A stretch of DNA of 14,038 nt from Deltaproteobacteria bacterium (GTDB lineage: Bacteria; Desulfobacterota; Binatia; Binatales; Binataceae): positions 1 to 14,038 of the forward strand of contig JAJZAG010000059.1 of NCBI GenBank assembly GCA_021799555.1. The letters run 5' to 3'. Both the position numbers and the translations under genes were made by a program. Below, piece by piece: positions 5,941 through 13,605 of the stretch (the first letter of the stretch is position 1; every line of letters starts with the position of its first letter). The notes below the pieces were generated by a model. It was not told where the DNA came from. It worked only from the letters and a program-made list of their open reading frames with translations, and did not search any database.

Positions 5941-6753
5941 ATGATCGTCGGAATCGATATCGGTGGTTCAACTACCGACGCGGTGGTGCTCGAAAACGGC
6001 GGGCTTCACGTCGTCACGATCGAAGCGAATGACCCGGTTGCCGCCGCGGCCGGCGCGCTCGGCAAACTGATTGCGGAGTTCGGAATCAGCCTTGAAGATA
6101 TCGAGCGCGTAGCCGCCACAGGTGCCGGCGCGCGAGTGCTCGCAGATTCCCTGCTCGGGCGCCCAGTTATTAAGGTCAACGAGTTCACGGCGATCGGCGT
6201 GGGCGGAACGTCGCTTGCCGGGATGGACCAAGCGCTAGTGGTTTCACTTGGCACCGGTACTGCAATCGTGTCGGTCACCCCCGGCAAGATCCAGCACTTC
6301 AGCGGCACGGGAGTTGGCGGAGGAACTCTGCTTGGTCTTGCCAAGCACATGCTCGGCGTCGTGACGATCGAGCGCCTCGAGGAGTTGGCGCGTAAGGGCG
6401 ATCTGCGCCGCGTCGATCTGACCGTGCGTGATATCGCTGGCGGTCCAATCGGCGATCTTCCGCCCGGCACCACGGCCGCAAATTTTGGCAAGGTGGGCGC
6501 GGACGCGACGCCGGAAGACAAGGCACTCGCGATCATGAACATGATCGTCGAATCGATCGGCGTGCTGAGCTTGGCGAGCGCCCGTGCGTGCGGGCAGGAG
6601 AACATCGTCCTGACCGGAAAGCTCTCGCGCCTGTTCCGTTTCATGCAGGAAGCCAAGCGGCTCGACTTCCCTTTCGGCCGCCGGTTTGTGATTCCGGAGC
6701 ACGCCGATTACGCTACCGCAATCGGTGCCGCTCGCACCGCTCGCAAGGAGTGA
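5941..6753 (+). CDS. coaW: Type II pantothenate kinase (CoaW/Fumble family)
   Basis: It phosphorylates pantothenate, the first committed step of coenzyme A synthesis. The 270 residues follow the Staphylococcus aureus CoaW pattern throughout: phosphate-1 loop VGIDIGGSTTD (3-13), catalytic Glu region VNEFTAIG (E81), VSLGTGTAIV (101-110), the GTGVGGGTLLGL loop (122-133), a helix then GDLRRVDLTVRDI, PPGTTAANFGK (175-184), ENIVLTGKL and the C-terminal YATAIGAA. Type II enzymes are typically not feedback-inhibited by CoA. The ATG is preceded by AGGAG at a 12-base spacing. It stands divergent to the osmC cassette. The nearby CoA-transferases use CoA thioesters, but they are separated by another gene and a terminator, so no operon is implied. 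An uncharacterised BadF/BcrA-like ATPase is the alternative; the pattern favours CoaW. Confidence 0.88.
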   Translation: MIVGIDIGGSTTDAVVLENGGLHVVTIEANDPVAAAAGALGKLIAEFGISLEDIERVAATGAGARVLADSLLGRPVIKVNEFTAIGVGGTSLAGMDQALVVSLGTGTAIVSVTPGKIQHFSGTGVGGGTLLGLAKHMLGVVTIERLEELARKGDLRRVDLTVRDIAGGPIGDLPPGTTAANFGKVGADATPEDKALAIMNMIVESIGVLSLASARACGQENIVLTGKLSRLFRFMQEAKRLDFPFGRRFVIPEHADYATAIGAARTARKE

Positions 6754-6801
6754 CCGCCGCGCCGGTCACGGCCACTCGGGAACCGTTCTGGTCGACGAGT
6801 T

Positions 6802-6818
6802 CTGCTCATCTTGAGCAG
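6802..6818. repeat. Short perfect hairpin after coaW
   Basis: CTGCTCA (6802-6808) and TGAGCAG (6812-6818) enclose a three-base loop, 48 bases after the coaW stop. There is no following T-run, so it is at most a weak or Rho-assisted 3' end. The rest of the 6754-6951 gap shows no gene. Confidence 0.35.
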
Positions 6819-6857
6819 CTATTCGGCACGTTCGGATATGCGATTGCCCGCAATTGT

Positions 6858-6887
6858 TTGAATCTTATCGTTGTCTTGGCGTATGGT
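6858..6887 (+). promoter_or_regulatory. Weak candidate promoter for the NHL lipoprotein gene
   Basis: TTGAAT (6858-6863) and TATGGT (6882-6887), 18 bases apart, each match the sigma70 hexamers at four of six bases. They lie in a locally AT-rich stretch 65 bases before the chosen start. Confidence 0.25.
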
Positions 6888-6951
6888 GCCTCATGGCTTA
6901 GAAGCAGGTACCAAGACAGAGGCAAGTTCGTTCTTGCAGGGGAGGGAATGG

Positions 6952-8322
6952 ATGCGTTCGCAATCAAGCCCAGAAACTTGCGTATCGATCAATTCGATTG
7001 CATTCTCGAGCAATCTAACACCCGCGCTAATTCAGACGAGACGAGTCTCATCGGCGCTGCACGCCTTCGTCATGATTCTCGTGGTTGCGATTGCGCTCTC
7101 GATCGCCGCCTGTGAAGGAAACAACGAAGGCGGCACGACGCCTAACCACCCGCATCATACGGCCACTCCCACCGCGACGCCTACCGCAGTGGCGTCTGCG
7201 CCACTCTGGGTCGTTGACAATGCCAACAATCGAACGATCGGATATACGCCGCCGATCGACTCGAACGGACCGCTCGCCTCGGTCGTGCTGGGGCAGACGA
7301 GCTTCACGACCTCAAATTGTCAGAGCGGCACGACTCCGACCGCCTACTGCCAGAGTAATCCATTTGCCGGCGCGGCCGTCGATTCGAACGGAAACGTTTG
7401 GGTGACGGACCTTGGTAACAACCGCGTGCTTCGATATCCGTCGCCCTTCAGCAACGGGGAGAATGCGGACCTCGTTATCGGTCAGAGCGACTTCGTTTCG
7501 GCAGGCAGCGGCAGCGGTGCGGCCCAGCTCTATCAGCCGATATATGTCGAGCTCGATCGACATGGAAATTTGTGGGTCTCGGATACCAATAATAATCGGG
7601 TTCTCGAATACGTGCCGCCGTTTACCAACGGTATGGCGGCGACGCTGGTGATCGGACAACCGGGATTTTCCAGTACCACCTGCGTCAACAGCCCGGGCGC
7701 GGCGACGGCGTCGGGCATGTGCTCCCCTTGGGGAATCGCCTTTGACTCGAACGATGACCTGTTCGTTTCTGACAATGGGAACTCGCGGATTCTGGAATAC
7801 GAGCCGCCGTTTTCGAACGGGATGAGCGCAAGTTTCGTCATCGGCCAGCCTAATTTCACGAGCAACAGCGCGCCGACTACGCCCGCAGCGAACCTTGTTG
7901 GTGCGTTTGGAATCGCGATTGACGCCTCCGACAATGTCTGGGCGGCTGACGTGAACTACGGCCGCGTGATTGAGTTCCCCCCTCCTACCAGTAACGGCGA
8001 AAATGCGATCCGCGTCCTTGGAGAGCCGAATTTTACAACTTATGACGCGCAGTGCCCTAGCTCTAGTCCCCCGAATAATCAGCCGACCGCTTCGCTGATC
8101 TGCGAAGCGTTCGACGTCAAAGTTGATTCCGCCGGAAATGTTTACGCGGCGGATAACGACAACAACCGGATGCTCGTGTGGGATGCTCCAATCACCGCGA
8201 ACGGACAGGCGGCAAATTTTGTGGTTGGCCAGACCAGCTTCACGAGCACCACTGCTGCGACAACGCAAGCCGGACTTTTCAACCCGTCGGGAATCGCGCT
8301 GCCATTCGCGATGCGTCCCTAG
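6952..8322 (+). CDS. NHL-repeat six-bladed beta-propeller lipoprotein
   Basis: Predicted secreted lipoprotein of 456 residues. A hydrophobic core FVMILVVAIALSIAAC (about 39-54) ends in a lipobox with C54 as lipidation site; a TPTATPT-type linker follows. The rest is six tandem units of about 57-70 residues, each pairing an NHL strand set (GNLWVSDTNNNRVLEY type) with an A-x-x-VIGQxxFTS strand. The VIGQ-like elements fall near DNA 7285, 7475, 7650, 7840, 8010 and 8225. The chain starts midway in a blade (LWVVDNANNRTIGY) and ends GLFNPSGIALPF, so the ends can complete one blade, the usual velcro closure. The ATG at 6952 is chosen for GGGGAGGGA six bases upstream; it gives a long n-region of about 38 residues. 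NHL propellers usually bind proteins or sugars; the ligand here is unknown. Confidence 0.85.
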   Translation: MRSQSSPETCVSINSIAFSSNLTPALIQTRRVSSALHAFVMILVVAIALSIAACEGNNEGGTTPNHPHHTATPTATPTAVASAPLWVVDNANNRTIGYTPPIDSNGPLASVVLGQTSFTTSNCQSGTTPTAYCQSNPFAGAAVDSNGNVWVTDLGNNRVLRYPSPFSNGENADLVIGQSDFVSAGSGSGAAQLYQPIYVELDRHGNLWVSDTNNNRVLEYVPPFTNGMAATLVIGQPGFSSTTCVNSPGAATASGMCSPWGIAFDSNDDLFVSDNGNSRILEYEPPFSNGMSASFVIGQPNFTSNSAPTTPAANLVGAFGIAIDASDNVWAADVNYGRVIEFPPPTSNGENAIRVLGEPNFTTYDAQCPSSSPPNNQPTASLICEAFDVKVDSAGNVYAADNDNNRMLVWDAPITANGQAANFVVGQTSFTSTTAATTQAGLFNPSGIALPFAMRP

Positions 8323-8332
8323 CGGCAAATGA

Positions 8333-8373
8333 CGGCCGCACGGCCCGGCGAGGCAGTCCGGGCCGTGCGGCCG
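8333..8373 (+). terminator. Strong hairpin, probable terminator after the NHL gene
   Basis: A 16-bp perfect stem, CGGCCGCACGGCCCGG (8333-8348) and its exact complement (8358-8373), with a nine-base loop, begins 10 bases after the stop. A pyrimidine-rich but interrupted tract (TCCTCTTCTTCT) starts nine bases after the stem, so termination is likely though not of the classic uninterrupted-U kind. A bidirectional RNA-stabilising hairpin is the alternative. Confidence 0.7.
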
Positions 8374-8506
8374 CCGAAGATCCTCTTCTTCTACGGTTGA
8401 TCGCTCGAACAATAATTGAAGCACCCCGCCGTGCTCAGGCCGTGCAATTCCACTTTAGCGGTTCTTCCTTCTGGGCAGGCGTTCTCCGCGCAGACCGCAC
8501 TTGCCG

Positions 8507-8536
8507 TTCCCTGCTACGCACGGATGAAGCTACAAT
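8507..8536 (+). promoter_or_regulatory. Candidate promoter for the CoA-transferase pair
   Basis: TACAAT (8531-8536, five of six to TATAAT) lies 63 bases before the chosen start, with a poor TTCCCT (8507-8512) 18 bases upstream. This is the only promoter-like element I see in the 8374-8599 gap, which otherwise holds no supported gene. Confidence 0.25.
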
Positions 8537-8599
8537 GCGGGCGCTGGTGAAGAGCGCGCCGTGATGCGAGCAGCGCAACGCCCGCACAGGATACATCGC

Positions 8600-9859
8600 A
8601 TGGCTTCAGAATTGCTCAAGGGTTTCCGAATGCTCGATCTGGCCGACGAGAAAGCGGCGCTGTGCGGCAAAATTTTTGCCGACATGGGCGCGGATGTGAT
8701 CAAGGTCGAGCCGCCGCGCGGATGCTCGACGCGTACGATTGCTCCGTTTCTCGAGGATCTGCCTGGCCCCGATCGCTCGCTCTATGCGATCGCGTACCAT
8801 GCGGGAAAGAAATCGGTCACCGCGAATCTCGAGTCGGCCGCGGGACGCGAAATCGTCGCGGCTCTCGCTGCGAAATCCGACTTTATCGTCGAATCTTACG
8901 ATCCCGGCTTCCTCGATTCGATCGGCCTCGGATACGACACGCTCGCAAAGAATAACCCGCGTCTCATCTATACTTCGGTCATGCCGTTCGGCGACACCGG
9001 GCCGGCGCGCAATTACAAATGGGCCGATATCATCACCTGGGCCGCCGGTGGCGCGATGTACATGATGGGCGAGGAAGGCAAGCCGCCGTTGCAGATGAGC
9101 TTGCCGCAGGCGGGACTGCACGCTGGCGGCGAGGCGTCGGTCGCCTCGATGCTGGCGCATCATGCGCGTCAGCGCGATGGGATCGGACAGCGGATTGTCG
9201 TCAACATGCAGGCCTGTATTGTGTGGACGCTGATGAACGAGCAGGCGATGCCGATTCTGCACGGCGACCATATTCAGCGCACGGGAGTTTATACCGGATC
9301 GAAGGACACGCGGCGCAAGATGGTATATCGATGCAAAGACGGGCATATCTCGACGCTGATTGCTGGGGGCTCGCTCGGTGGAGCCTCGACTAAAGCTCTC
9401 GTCACCTGGATGAACGAAAAGGGCTTCGCGGCGCCGTGGATGATCGAGAAAGACTGGACGACGTGGGTGCCCGGTATGTTCATGGCGCTGACCGAGCGCG
9501 ATCGATTCGAGATCAGCGACCTTGAGGATCGAATCCAAAAATTTTTCCTCACGATGACCAAGAAAGAGATTTACGACGGAACATTGAAGCGGCGTATCCT
9601 GCTCGCACCCGTCGCGACGGTCGCTGATATCGCAGCCGATTTGCAACTTGCAGCGCGCGAATATTTCGTAGAGGTCGAGCACGACACGCTCGGCCGCCGG
9701 ATGACGATGCCGGGTGCATTCGCCAAGCTATCGCGCACACCGATCGGAGCGCCAAGGCGTTCGCCAAAAATCGGCGAACATAACCACGAAATATACGGCG
9801 GGCTATTAGGCCTGAGCGACGCGCGAATTGACGAGCTTAAAGCTTCGGACGCAATCTGA
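8600..9859 (+). CDS. CaiB/BaiF family III CoA-transferase, subunit lacking the catalytic Asp
   Basis: Family III CoA-transferases move CoA between carboxylic acids through an aspartyl-CoA thioester. The 419 residues show the fold: GFRMLDLAD (8-16), FADMGADVIKVEPPRG (26-41), KKSVTANLES, FIVESYDPG, RLIYTSVMPFGDTGP, and the second-domain RDGIGQRIVVNMQACI. The catalytic Asp expected in the PxxxAD..G segment is replaced: PQAGLHAG places Gly172 (GGA at 9113) where Frc and CaiB have Asp. The ATG at 8600 has AGGA eight bases upstream; GTG at 8561 and ATG at 8564 are less likely. The next gene, 12 bases on, is a paralogous subunit that keeps the Asp, so a two-subunit enzyme of the BbsE/BbsF (benzylsuccinate CoA-transferase) sort is inferred. 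Substrate unknown. Confidence 0.88.
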   Translation: MASELLKGFRMLDLADEKAALCGKIFADMGADVIKVEPPRGCSTRTIAPFLEDLPGPDRSLYAIAYHAGKKSVTANLESAAGREIVAALAAKSDFIVESYDPGFLDSIGLGYDTLAKNNPRLIYTSVMPFGDTGPARNYKWADIITWAAGGAMYMMGEEGKPPLQMSLPQAGLHAGGEASVASMLAHHARQRDGIGQRIVVNMQACIVWTLMNEQAMPILHGDHIQRTGVYTGSKDTRRKMVYRCKDGHISTLIAGGSLGGASTKALVTWMNEKGFAAPWMIEKDWTTWVPGMFMALTERDRFEISDLEDRIQKFFLTMTKKEIYDGTLKRRILLAPVATVADIAADLQLAAREYFVEVEHDTLGRRMTMPGAFAKLSRTPIGAPRRSPKIGEHNHEIYGGLLGLSDARIDELKASDAI

Positions 9860-9871
9860 GGGTTATCGGCG

Positions 9872-11089
9872 ATGAGTGAGTTTGCGCTTTCGGGAGTAAA
9901 AATCCTTGACTTCGCGTGGGTCGGAGTCGGCCCGATCACGACCAAGTATTTTGCCGATAATGGCGCCGACGTAATCCGCGTCGAGTCCGCCGCCCGTCCC
10001 GACGTGCTGCGTCTGGCGCCGCCGTGGAAGGACGCGCGTCCGGGGATCAACTCGAGCCAGTTCTTTGCGAGCTACAACACGTCGAAAAAGGGCATCACAC
10101 TTGATCTTGGCAAGCCAAAAGCGCGCGAGTTGGTGAAAAAACTCGTGCCGTGGGCAGATATCGTGGTCGAGAGCTTCACGCCTAAGGCGATGCGCAATTG
10201 GGGCCTCGACTTTCCAAAGCTCTGCGAGTTGCGGCCCGACCTGATCATGCTCTCGACCTGCATGCAGGGACAGACCGGGCCGAATGCGCTATATCCCGGA
10301 TTCGGCCAATTGATGGCGGCCTTGTCCGGTTTTTATTACATCTCAGGTTACGACGAGCAGTCGCCGTGTCCGCCATACGGCGCATACAGCGACTTCATCG
10401 CACCGAGATTTTCGGCGTCAGTGCTGATGGCCGCGCTCGATTACCGCCGCCGCACGGGCGTGGGCCAGTACATTGATATGTCGCAGTACGAGGCGTCGCT
10501 GCATAATCTTGCGCCGGCGCTGATCGATTACTTCGCCACCGGCCGCATCCTTGGACCGCGGGGAAACCGCTCGGATCGCTATGCACCGCACGGCGCCTAT
10601 CCGTGCGCCGACGAAGATGGACACGAACGCTGGATTGCGATCGCGGTCGCCGATGACGCCCAGTGGGAGGCAATGGCTAAAGTGCTTAGTGCGAATGATA
10701 TCGACCGGCGATTCGATTCGCACGCAAAGCGGATCGCGAGCGCGAAGGCGCTTGACGAGTTCATAAACCCGCTGACACATGCACATAATGCCTACGAGCT
10801 GACGCATAAGCTGCAAGCGGCGGGTGTTGCGGCGTATCCGGTGCAAAATTGCGTCGATATCCATCAGGATGAAAATCTCGACGCGTTCGATTTTTGGCAC
10901 TGGCTTGAGCACAAGGAGATGGGACCGTCGGTGTACGAAGGCCTGCAGCATCGCATGAGTCGCACGCCGGGCGCGTTGCGGGCCGCCGCGCCAATTCTGG
11001 GACAGCATAACGACGAGATTTTCTCCGGGATGCTCGGACTCGGCGCCCAGGAGATCGAAGCGCTGAAAAAGGAAAACGTCATAATGTGA
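9872..11089 (+). CDS. CaiB/BaiF family III CoA-transferase, subunit with catalytic Asp
   Basis: A 405-residue partner of the preceding gene, 12 bases downstream and clearly cotranscribed. Visible elements are VKILDFAWVGVGP (9-21), YFADNGADVIRVES (26-39), SKKGITLDL (71-79), VVESFTPKAMRNWGLD, LIMLSTCMQGQTGP, and the active-site segment PYGAYSDFIAP with Asp174 (GAC at 10391), followed by RRRTGVGQYIDMSQYEASL. The C-terminal domain holds LQAAGVAAYPVQN and APILGQHNDEIF, the usual closing motif. The family includes formyl-CoA, carnitine, benzylsuccinate and 2-methylacyl-CoA enzymes; sequence alone does not set the substrate. With the Asp-less neighbour it probably forms a heteromer in which this subunit carries the covalent intermediate. 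Confidence 0.9.
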   Translation: MSEFALSGVKILDFAWVGVGPITTKYFADNGADVIRVESAARPDVLRLAPPWKDARPGINSSQFFASYNTSKKGITLDLGKPKARELVKKLVPWADIVVESFTPKAMRNWGLDFPKLCELRPDLIMLSTCMQGQTGPNALYPGFGQLMAALSGFYYISGYDEQSPCPPYGAYSDFIAPRFSASVLMAALDYRRRTGVGQYIDMSQYEASLHNLAPALIDYFATGRILGPRGNRSDRYAPHGAYPCADEDGHERWIAIAVADDAQWEAMAKVLSANDIDRRFDSHAKRIASAKALDEFINPLTHAHNAYELTHKLQAAGVAAYPVQNCVDIHQDENLDAFDFWHWLEHKEMGPSVYEGLQHRMSRTPGALRAAAPILGQHNDEIFSGMLGLGAQEIEALKKENVIM

Positions 11090-11141
11090 CGAATCGGACG
11101 GAGAATATCCGCCTTGTTTCGTTACTGTTTTCTGGCCTCCC

Positions 11142-12401
11142 TTGCGCTACGAATTAAAGATTGCGCTCCGCTATCTGCGCGCCCGCCGCAGAGACGCGTT
11201 TATCTCGATCACAACGATCTTCACCGCTGTCGGCGTGATGATCGGCGTCGCAGCCCTGACTATCACTCTCGCCGTCATGTGCGGCTTCGAGCAAAGTCTT
11301 AAAGAACGCGTGTTGGCTCTAACGCCGCAGGTGAAGATCGAAAGCACCGAGGGATCGATCTCGAACTACGCCGAGATTGAGGCGCAGGTGAACAGGGTTT
11401 CCGGAGTCGATGGTTCCGATGCGTACGTGGTCGGCCAGGGGATGCTCAGCTCAGGGCGCGGGATCGGCGGCGTGGTGGTGCGTGGAGTCGAGGCCAATAA
11501 TCCAGTGGTGAATAAGGAATGGGGACGCTACGTGACCGAAGGCGAACTTGCCGGACTTGCGAGAGATTACTCGGCGTTGCCTGGCGCGACGGGCGGCGCG
11601 CAGGCGATCGGGGGCGGCGCAATCGCGATCGGCTCGGACCTTGCGCACACGCTCAAGGTTAAGCTCGGAGATCGGGTTCGGATGGTCGCGCCTATTATTT
11701 CGGCCGGCGCCGGGACGCTATCGACCCGAACCGGCGACTTTGTCGTAGCGGCGATCTTCGATTCGGGCCTGAGTTTCCTCGACACGCAAATGGTATTTAT
11801 GGACCTGACGCGCGCGCAGAATTTTTTCGGACGACCGGGCAAGGCCGACGGCGTTGATATTCATCTTTCCAATCTTGACCGGACCCAGGCGGTGACTGCG
11901 GCGCTCAGGCGGATATTTGGACGACCGTATGTGATTCGCAACTGGATCGACTACAACGAAGCGGCTTCAGCTGGGTTCGAGCTGCTTAAGCGCGTCTACT
12001 CGATGGTGTTGGTGCTCTTGATCGGTGTCGCGGCGTTCAATCTGGTCGCGACTTTGATCATGGTCGTGATGGAAAAGCGCAAGGATATTGCGGTCCTGAT
12101 CTCGATGGGGGCGACGCGGCGTGAGGTGCGGCGAATCTTCGTGCTTAAGGGATTGATCGTCGGTGCGTCCGGAACCGGCGCGGGGCTGTTATTGGGCGCG
12201 ATCGGGTGTTTCGCGCTCGCCCGTTACCACTTCATTCATATATCGAAGCAGATCTATGGAATTTCGACCGTGCCGATATGTGTCAACCCGATAAGCTTCG
12301 TATGGGTTGCTGCCGCTTCGATGCTGCTGTGTCTCGTCGCGACGTTTTATCCCGCCCGGCAGGCTTCGCGCGAAATGCCGGTCGAAGTATTTCGATCTTA
12401 A
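11142..12401 (+). CDS. LolC/LolE-family lipoprotein-releasing ABC permease
   Basis: Inner-membrane permease of the Lol system that releases outer-membrane lipoproteins to LolA, powered by the LolD ATPase. Length (419) and layout fit: MRYELKIALRYLRARRRDAF, transmembrane segment 1 (about 21-48), a large periplasmic domain (about 50-280), then three more membrane segments (about 284-308, 336-361, 383-403) forming the FtsX-like domain. The loop MGATRREVRRIFVLKG contacts the ATPase, and the chain ends PARQASREMPVEVFRS. The start is TTG with no visible Shine-Dalgarno; the N-terminal family match supports it. No lolD follows, unlike the common lolC-lolD order, and the next gene is convergent. LolC and LolE cannot be told apart here; a single-permease (LolF-like) system is possible. 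Confidence 0.88.
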   Translation: MRYELKIALRYLRARRRDAFISITTIFTAVGVMIGVAALTITLAVMCGFEQSLKERVLALTPQVKIESTEGSISNYAEIEAQVNRVSGVDGSDAYVVGQGMLSSGRGIGGVVVRGVEANNPVVNKEWGRYVTEGELAGLARDYSALPGATGGAQAIGGGAIAIGSDLAHTLKVKLGDRVRMVAPIISAGAGTLSTRTGDFVVAAIFDSGLSFLDTQMVFMDLTRAQNFFGRPGKADGVDIHLSNLDRTQAVTAALRRIFGRPYVIRNWIDYNEAASAGFELLKRVYSMVLVLLIGVAAFNLVATLIMVVMEKRKDIAVLISMGATRREVRRIFVLKGLIVGASGTGAGLLLGAIGCFALARYHFIHISKQIYGISTVPICVNPISFVWVAAASMLLCLVATFYPARQASREMPVEVFRS

Positions 12402-12493
12402 TCCTGAATTGGTCTTCGACTTTCCGGTGGCTATCAGATCCGGTTCAATGTACCGGGTGAGGCTGCGCGGATATGTTTCGAGGGTATCGCTTT

Positions 12494-12763
12494 TTACTGC
12501 TCGGAAACTCGGGAATTAGTCGGGGGCTTCGATGCGAGTTTAGGTTTGCGCACGACGAGCGTCTCATGACCCCGCACCTTTATCGTGCGGGCAGGCTCGG
12601 AGTGGTTCGACCCTACTGTCTCGGGCCGCGCGGGACGCGACGAGGTTCGCTTGCGGCGCCAGTTGTGCAGTTCCTGCGAAAGCTTCGAGGCCACCGAGTC
12701 GCTATCGGCGCCACCACTGCGAGCGGTCTTTCCGGTTTCATTACGCATTTCGGGTTCGCGCAT
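12494..12763 (-). CDS. Small basic hypothetical protein (89 aa)
   Basis: Not recognised. The protein is hydrophilic and basic, with few hydrophobic residues except in the KVRGHETLVVRKPKLASKP segment near its end; most of the first half looks disordered (TGKTARSGGADSDS). Support for a real gene: a good Shine-Dalgarno AGGAG (12775-12779) eleven bases before the ATG, an AT-rich promoter-like stretch upstream, and codons with mostly G or C at the third position, like the neighbours. It converges with the lol permease. It could be a nucleic-acid-binding or intrinsically disordered protein; nothing decides it. Confidence 0.55.
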   Translation of the reverse strand: MREPEMRNETGKTARSGGADSDSVASKLSQELHNWRRKRTSSRPARPETVGSNHSEPARTIKVRGHETLVVRKPKLASKPPTNSRVSEQ

Positions 12764-12807
12764 AAGTTTATTTTCTCCTGTGACTAGGGTGATTCCTCCT
12801 GTCGCTG

Positions 12808-12840
12808 ATTATGATTGTAAAAATTTGTATGAAATGCCGT
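12808..12840 (-). promoter_or_regulatory. AT-rich promoter-like stretch upstream of the small protein
   Basis: On the minus strand this island in GC-rich DNA reads TACAAT (12819-12814) and CATAAT (12813-12808), both five-of-six matches to the -10 hexamer. No good -35 is seen. It would drive the 12494-12763 gene with a leader of about 40 bases. Confidence 0.3.
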
Positions 12841-13015
12841 GGATACTCGGGTGGGAACACAGAAGTCCGCGCGCGCATTCAACGTACAAGTGAGTCTTCG
12901 CCGTTCGTGCTATTTAGCGTCGGTGCTAGCGATTTCCGCGGAATCCTGCGCCAATATCGAAAATATTCGCTTGAACTATCTTTTTGCCTGAGGAATGGCC
13001 AGTCGCGGTGGACTC

Positions 13016-13045
13016 GCGCCGGGTCCGGATACCCAGGCCCGGCGC
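13016..13045. repeat. GC-rich inverted repeat downstream of the SCP2 gene
   Basis: GCGCCGGG (13016-13023) and CCCGGCGC (13038-13045) are exact complements around 14 bases. On the minus strand this lies 77 bases after the SCP2 stop with no T-run, so it may be a weak 3'-end structure. The rest of the 12764-13121 gap has no gene I can support. Confidence 0.4.
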
Positions 13046-13121
13046 TGTCATCATTCTAACCTTCTTGCGCGTCTTCTCAAGTGATGGATCGTACGGGGCA
13101 GGCGCTTCGCTCTCTGACGCT

Positions 13122-13454
13122 CTATTGGAACAGGCTCTGCATCCTGAGCGCAAGTCCCATATCTCCAGCAATGCGCAGTTTGCCTGTCATGAACGCCATC
13201 TGACCGTTCAGCTTGCCGCTGAGCATGTCAAGATAGTCCTGCGCCGTCATCGAGATTGTGATGCTGGGCGAAGCCGCCGCACCTTCCTTAACCTCGCAGT
13301 TGTCATCTTTGATGATTACATGCCATTTGCCACCGCCGTCACCCGAGAGATCAAACTGGTAGGTTGCGGTCAAGCCCTTGGCGGCTTCCTTGTTGAAGCG
13401 CTTCGGCATCATGGCAAATGCTTCTTTGGCGGATGTAGGTGCTGCATCAGGCAT
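13122..13454 (-). CDS. SCP2 sterol-carrier-domain protein
   Basis: A 110-residue, single-domain SCP2 protein: these fold around a hydrophobic tunnel that holds acyl-CoAs, fatty acids or sterols. Signatures are TYQFDLSGDGGGKWHVIIKD (about 31-50), PSITISMTAQDYLDML (63-78), then LNGQMAFMTGKLRIAGDMGLALRM (about 82-105), the standard end of the domain. There is no signal peptide or membrane segment, so it is cytoplasmic. AGGAGG (13467-13472) lies twelve bases before the ATG. The lipid ligand is unknown. A lipid-CoA link with the CoA-transferases at 8600-11089 is thematic only, since they are on the other strand and separate. Confidence 0.9.
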   Translation of the reverse strand: MPDAAPTSAKEAFAMMPKRFNKEAAKGLTATYQFDLSGDGGGKWHVIIKDDNCEVKEGAAASPSITISMTAQDYLDMLSGKLNGQMAFMTGKLRIAGDMGLALRMQSLFQ

Positions 13455-13605
13455 GGGAATCGAGAACCTCCTGGGGCAACGGCTGATGCCGTATTCTAGA
13501 ATTCATCTAACCGCCCGATCGGCAGGTTGTCAATAGCGATGGCAACTCTTCGTACCTTTACCCCGGCCTGCGCCGGTTCTGACTAATGCAAGACCGGCGG
13601 TCAAA

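Noticed and set aside
7312..8424. Minus-strand ORF of 370 codons opposite the NHL gene
   Set aside because: Repeats simply mirror the NHL repeats; arginine/valine-rich antisense translation typical of GC-rich DNA.
8606..9682. Minus-strand ORF of 358 codons opposite the first CoA-transferase
   Set aside because: Antisense shadow rich in Arg/His with no domain; the plus-strand gene is certain.
12926..13090. Possible small minus-strand ORF (MMTAPGLGIRTRRES start) after the SCP2 gene
   Set aside because: Weak ribosome site, overlaps a GC inverted repeat, and no conserved features; not supported enough to annotate.
13563..13576. CCGGC-CTGC-GCCGG hairpin between the BON and SCP2 genes as terminator
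   Set aside because: Five-bp stem with no T-run on either strand; too weak.
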